Position numbers and translations under genes: made by a program | The notes under the pieces: generated by a model | What the model was told of the DNA's origin: nothing | Database searches by the model: none | Seen by the model: the letters and a program-made list of their open reading frames with translations, nothing else | Assembly (NCBI GenBank): GCA_910591455.2 | Contig: OU342806.1 | Span: forward strand, 24,756,422-24,820,421 | Source: Pholis gunnellus | Lineage: Eukaryota; Chordata; Actinopteri; Perciformes; Pholidae | Length of the DNA: 64,000 nt | Direction of reading: 5' to 3' | Shown here: positions 60,772-64,000 of the stretch, in pieces | Layout of the letters: every line of letters starts with the position of its first letter | How positions within the stretch are numbered: the first letter of the stretch is position 1

Positions 60772-63173
60772 ACTCACCCACAGGCATTAGCTCCACCACT
60801 AGTTTAGGGTAGGCGATGTTGGAGCAGCCAACTGAAGTTCCACACACTCTCAGACACACTGCTGGATCCACACAACCTATCTCATCTGCGCACACACACA
60901 CACACACACACACACAGAGCGTAAAAGATGCAGTGAGTTAGTTACACTTATTTGTCCTGCTTCTTCATGTTTTAGAACAAAAGCTCCCAACCTTTTGGAT
61001 ACACAGTTTGAGTAGTCATTCATTCAAAGATCTTACCAGGTATGTTTGCATGTTTTCATTGCACATGTACCTTACTTAAAAAATGCTGTGGTGTTTTAGA
61101 TTGAGGATCTATTTCTGACCATTACTCATAATAACACATTCAACCTCCAGAGACATCATCACGCACAGTGAACATTATGGGCCTCTCAATACCCAAGTTC
61201 ACAAGTACAGACTTGTGAACTTTTGGAGTACTTCAAGTCCAGAGAATGCAGTAAGGACAATTGGAACAGCAGCTTACTTGATGACATCACCACCTCAGCT
61301 GGTCTTGCTAATGAGTTTAATCCTTTTTCTTACTGTAAAGTATTTTTACAATCTAACTAAATATGACAACCCTGCTTTTTTCGTTTTCAATTAAAATAAA
61401 AAAATATATATTATTATATAAGTGTATTATATTAGATACACATATATAAATATATATATATAAGTGCTGGGCAAGACTTGGAGTCCAGACTTCAAGTACA
61501 GACTTCAAAAGTTCACAAGTCCGTACTTGTGAACCCATTGAGAAAGGCCCATTGAGAAAGGCCTATGTCTGTGCTGACTGTGTGTTAATGTGTTGAGTTT
61601 CCCACTGGATCTGCACTTTGAAAGCTGTTAAAGAAAGCTGTGTAGAATCTCATGCTAAATCCCATCAATAAATGTAACGATGGATGGAAATATGTTTTGG
61701 TAAATGATTGGCTGGTTTAATGAGGTAATGATCAAATCAAAATGATGCATGTGCTTGAACATACAGAAGCATTTGACATAATAGTCCAATAGAGCCGGAC
61801 TGACCTGGGAACAGTGATCGGCTGATCATGCCCGGCATTACAATGAAGAACATGGGCAGCAGTTTGAGGTAGCCTCCAAGCACACTGCCTCCTTTGGCAT
61901 GAGACAAAGACTTGGCAGACAGAGACCTCTGGACTATAACCTGCACACACAAACACACACATGTTTGTCTTTGTATACTCGGGAAGACCCTCGTTGACAT
62001 GATAAATTCCCTGACCCTTGCCCTTCTGACCATTACAACTAAATACTTAACCCCAATAACCCTAAACCACCTCTCTTTTAACCCAACCCTAACCAGGCAG
62101 CAAACTGTGGGTCTGAAAAGTAAAGCCAATGTCAAAGTGCCTGAGACTTGCATTCTCTCTAATGGCCATCAGGGGGAAACTGATTGTATAGTCTATATAG
62201 TCTAAGAGAGAAGGACTCTACTTCTCTCTTGATTTATTACCTCAGTAAACATTGTAAACATGAGTTTATGGTCTCCATCTCTAGTTTCAGGTCTTCTTCA
62301 ATACAGCATGATGTTCATTTAGTAAATGATGGTCCATTTAGAGTCAAACAGACCATAAAGCAGGGTATGCTTTAGGGCGGGGCTATACAGTGATTGACAG
62401 GTCGCTAACACGGCGTAGTCCGGTCTGGAAGTTGTTCGTGTTTTTGTCTTAGAACTTAAACTCATTCACAGTGTGTTTTTAGTTTGTGAAAGTTAATTTT
62501 AACATTTTCGTCACCAAAAAATGTCTTATTTAGCGTCTGATTGTACATAGCTCCTCCCTCTAGAGTCACGTGTGGTTGCAAAAAACCAAGATGGTGATGA
62601 CCAAAATGCAGAGCAAACCAATGGGTGACTATGTCCAAGTCTTATATACAGTGTATGACCCTAACCTTAAAACCAAGCGTTAACTTTCAAACTGTCCTTT
62701 GAGGTAATGAGGACCGACCATGCAGAAAAGTCAAATTGGTCCCCACAAAGACTGCAATACACTGATATTGACACTTATTTGGTCTCAAGAGTGTTTGTAA
62801 ATATCTTCTGAGAATGAAGTCATTAAATAAAGAAATAAAGCTCAGTCTGCAGTTAAACGTCATAGTTAAATTTTAAATCCAATGTGCAGGCGTATACAAA
62901 TACAAAAAAAAGAGTTTCACACACACATTTCAAATGACAGATTCCCTCTTAATGCAGGTAAAGTCACCTGATCCGTGCACCAGACCCATGTAGCCAGTAC
63001 AGTGAGTCCAAACACCAGACCTGGCCAGGGCAGGTCCCCTGACATGGGGTCCCTGAACAAGCGGAATGCGTCACTGCGAGGTAGGTGGCAGGTGGTGTTG
63101 GCGACGGTCACCGAGGGAACTGCTGACATGTAACGGACCACAAGGCCTTCATACCAGCCCACTTTGGAGAATG
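54394..63173 (-). CDS. slc5a9: Sodium/glucose cotransporter family member, SGLT4-like (SLC5A9), last seven exons, 5'-partial
   Basis: Na+-coupled sugar (mannose/glucose-type) transporter of the plasma membrane. Minus-strand exons: 63173-62968, 61940-61805, 60885-60778, 58622-58472, 57552-57384, 55563-55348, 54705-54394. All are phase-compatible, 1298 nt, about 432 C-terminal residues (human SGLT4 is about 680). Landmarks: VGWYEGLVVRYM, DPMSGDLPWPGLVFGLTVLA, WCTDQVIVQRSLSAKS, GGYLKLLPMFFIVMPGMISR, then the Cys-rich loop DEIGCVDPAVCLRVCG...GCSNIAYPKLV. Then LMLAVMLAALMSSLTSIFNS, IQSVTSFLAPPITAVFLMAVF, HYLYFALIL, and the final TM ending FLWGYFA, as in SGLTs. These blocks match SGLT4 more closely than SGLT1/2. 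Upstream exons encoding the first TMs are not found up to base 64000 and must lie to the right. Linkage with slc1a7 mirrors human 1p32-p33. Confidence 0.88.
55845..56047. repeat. Common teleost dispersed repeat in an slc5a9 intron
   Basis: Contains AGCAGACACTTTTATCCAAA, GGGGTTAAGTGTCTTGCTCA and GGATCGAACCACCAATCC, ending TTAGCCACAGTTGCCC. This series recurs in many fish genomes. Class not assigned. Confidence 0.7.
56665..56935 (+). mobile_element. SINE-like dispersed element with tRNA-like boxes
   Basis: Starts GGGCTGCACAGTGGTGTAGT with an A-box-like TAGTGGCTAGCAC and a B-box-like GGTTCGATCCC. It continues through AAAGACATGCAGCTTAGGTT, GACCTGTCCAGGGTGTACCC and TCAGCTGGGATCGGCTCCAG to AGGATAAGTGGTTAG. 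This is a familiar fish interspersed repeat. The tRNA-like boxes are degenerate and it is not a functional tRNA gene. Confidence 0.75.
60731..60767. repeat. (GT)18 microsatellite next to an slc5a9 donor site
   Basis: A pure GT run on the plus strand, i.e. CA in the transcript. It starts about 10 nt inside the intron after the donor of exon 60885-60778. Confidence 0.97.
60891..60915. repeat. (CA)12 microsatellite next to an slc5a9 acceptor site
   Basis: A CA run on the plus strand, i.e. TG in the transcript, directly abutting the GCGCAG acceptor of exon 60885-60778. Confidence 0.97.
61180..61563. mobile_element. 384-bp MITE with inverted ends and TATG flanks
   Basis: The left end GGCCTCTCAATACCC, followed by AGTTCACAAGTACAGACTTG and TGAACTTTTGGAG, is mirrored by the right end (GTTCACAAGTCCGTACTTGT, then CCCATTGAGAAAGGCC). 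TATG flanks both ends (61176-61179, 61564-61567). The right tip carries a 15-base tandem duplication of CCCATTGAGAAAGGC. No coding capacity. Confidence 0.8.
62330..62660. repeat. Dispersed repeat, inverted relative of 33530-33950
   Basis: ATGCTTTAGGGCGGGGCTATACAGTGATTGACAGGTCGCT-type sequence is the reverse complement of a block near 33722-33764. It is followed by TGGTTGCAAAAAACCAAGAT. Located in an slc5a9 intron. Confidence 0.6.
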
Positions 63174-64000
63174 CTGTAAAATGTGCAAACACACACACAC
63201 TTCACATGAGAACTGATCAATATTATACTGGGTATGTTCATGAAATGCTTCCTAGGATTAATGTGAATGTTACACTTTTTCACCTTCACAGGAAGAGCAA
63301 CTGGGAGGAATCAGTGTGATTTCCTTCAACGATACAACTACAAAATACCAGATACCATCAGAGGCATTTCTAAAACATAATACTTTATCATTGTTATCAG
63401 AGATTATAGGCACATTTTTTTAGTTTTCCTAATTGTTAGGAAAAATCTAAATGACTAATTACTATGCATTTAATAATTAGTTAACGTTCTCTCATGTCTT
63501 CTATAAAGTTGGACCCGACGACGCCCAAAAGGTCTCCGTTCGGTTCCGAGGCTCAGTTCCGAATGTCGTAGAATGGACTTTTCATAAAGAAGTAAATAAA
63601 AGAAATAATATATATATTTTTTTTTTTCAAAAAAAGTCTCCTTAACTTCATCATGTTAACCATTTTACACACTGCAAACACCATTATAAACTATTCTACT
63701 AACTAACTAAGAAGATCCGACACAAAATCATGCATTTTACGCCACAGACGGCCAGCCAACAACTCAGAAAACTCTTCAAACATCGGGGCCATTGCATCTC
63801 CCCCGGCATATCACACAGCAAACAGCACTAGCATTTCCCACAGATTTCAGTGATGACATTCGATTTTCTCTCCATGAAAGTGTTCAATAGTTACAGCCAA
63901 CAAGCCACAGAAAGCACAACTACAACACTGCCAAACTTTAGAACCGTATCATACCGTGAGTCGGTTTTCAGGGCGAAAACGGAGGAATCCCAAATGAAGC
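63174..64000 (-). other. slc5a9: slc5a9 intron at the right window edge; no exon found
   Basis: The upstream exon must end in phase 1 (a single G) to join 63173, but no conserved SGLT block appears here. AT-rich, with poly-T near 63618. Confidence 0.5.

Noticed and set aside
9719..63173. CRISPR arrays, operons, phage or bacterial features
   Set aside because: Repeats here are microsatellites, minisatellites or transposon ends, and all genes are intron-split vertebrate genes.

Overview
The window is vertebrate nuclear DNA, most likely from a teleost fish. Its genes are long and split by introns with consensus GT/AG junctions. Protein-coding content is sparse, and the introns and intergenic DNA are full of fish-type DNA-transposon relics (hAT-, piggyBac- and TIR-type), non-LTR retrotransposon fragments and CA/GT microsatellites. 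I see no bacterial, phage or CRISPR features. I rebuilt the exon structures by hand by translating across candidate splice sites. The phases add up without a break for five of the six genes that can be tested this way; the sixth, apc2, is a single open exon cut by the left edge.

Layout, left to right. (1) 1-4482, plus: the long terminal exon of apc2 (Wnt/beta-catenin destruction-complex scaffold), open through base 1. (2) 9557-11144, minus: a two-exon UPF0449 gene (C19orf25 homolog), with a probable non-coding leader exon near 11712-11930. (3) 15731-21634, minus: a five-exon REEP5/6-family gene, most likely reep6 (ER membrane shaping). (4) 22557-24281: a 1.7-kb DNA element with perfect 31-bp terminal inverted repeats, sitting between the divergent reep6 and tetraspanin genes and ending 37 bp before the tetraspanin start codon. 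(5) 24319-29223, plus: an eight-exon TspanC8 tetraspanin, probably tspan10-like (an ADAM10-regulating family). (6) 29224-36079: intergenic DNA with a hAT relic, LINE scraps and a dispersed repeat. (7) 36080-52528, minus: an 11-exon glutamate transporter, EAAT5-like (slc1a7), encoding 579 aa, with piggyBac-like and hAT-like insertions in its introns. (8) 54394-63173, minus: the last seven coding exons of an SGLT-family sugar transporter, closest to SGLT4 (slc5a9); its 5' exons lie beyond the right edge.

The genes are not an operon or a pathway. The left block (apc2, C19orf25, reep6) matches the content of human 19p13.3, while slc1a7 and slc5a9 are both on human 1p32-p33, so the window joins two human synteny blocks. 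I found no convincing unknown biological system. The best leads are the transposon abutting the tspan10 start, an slc5a9 exon bracketed by complementary TG and CA tracts, a perfect 17-bp hairpin between slc1a7 and slc5a9, and two possible C-termini for reep6.
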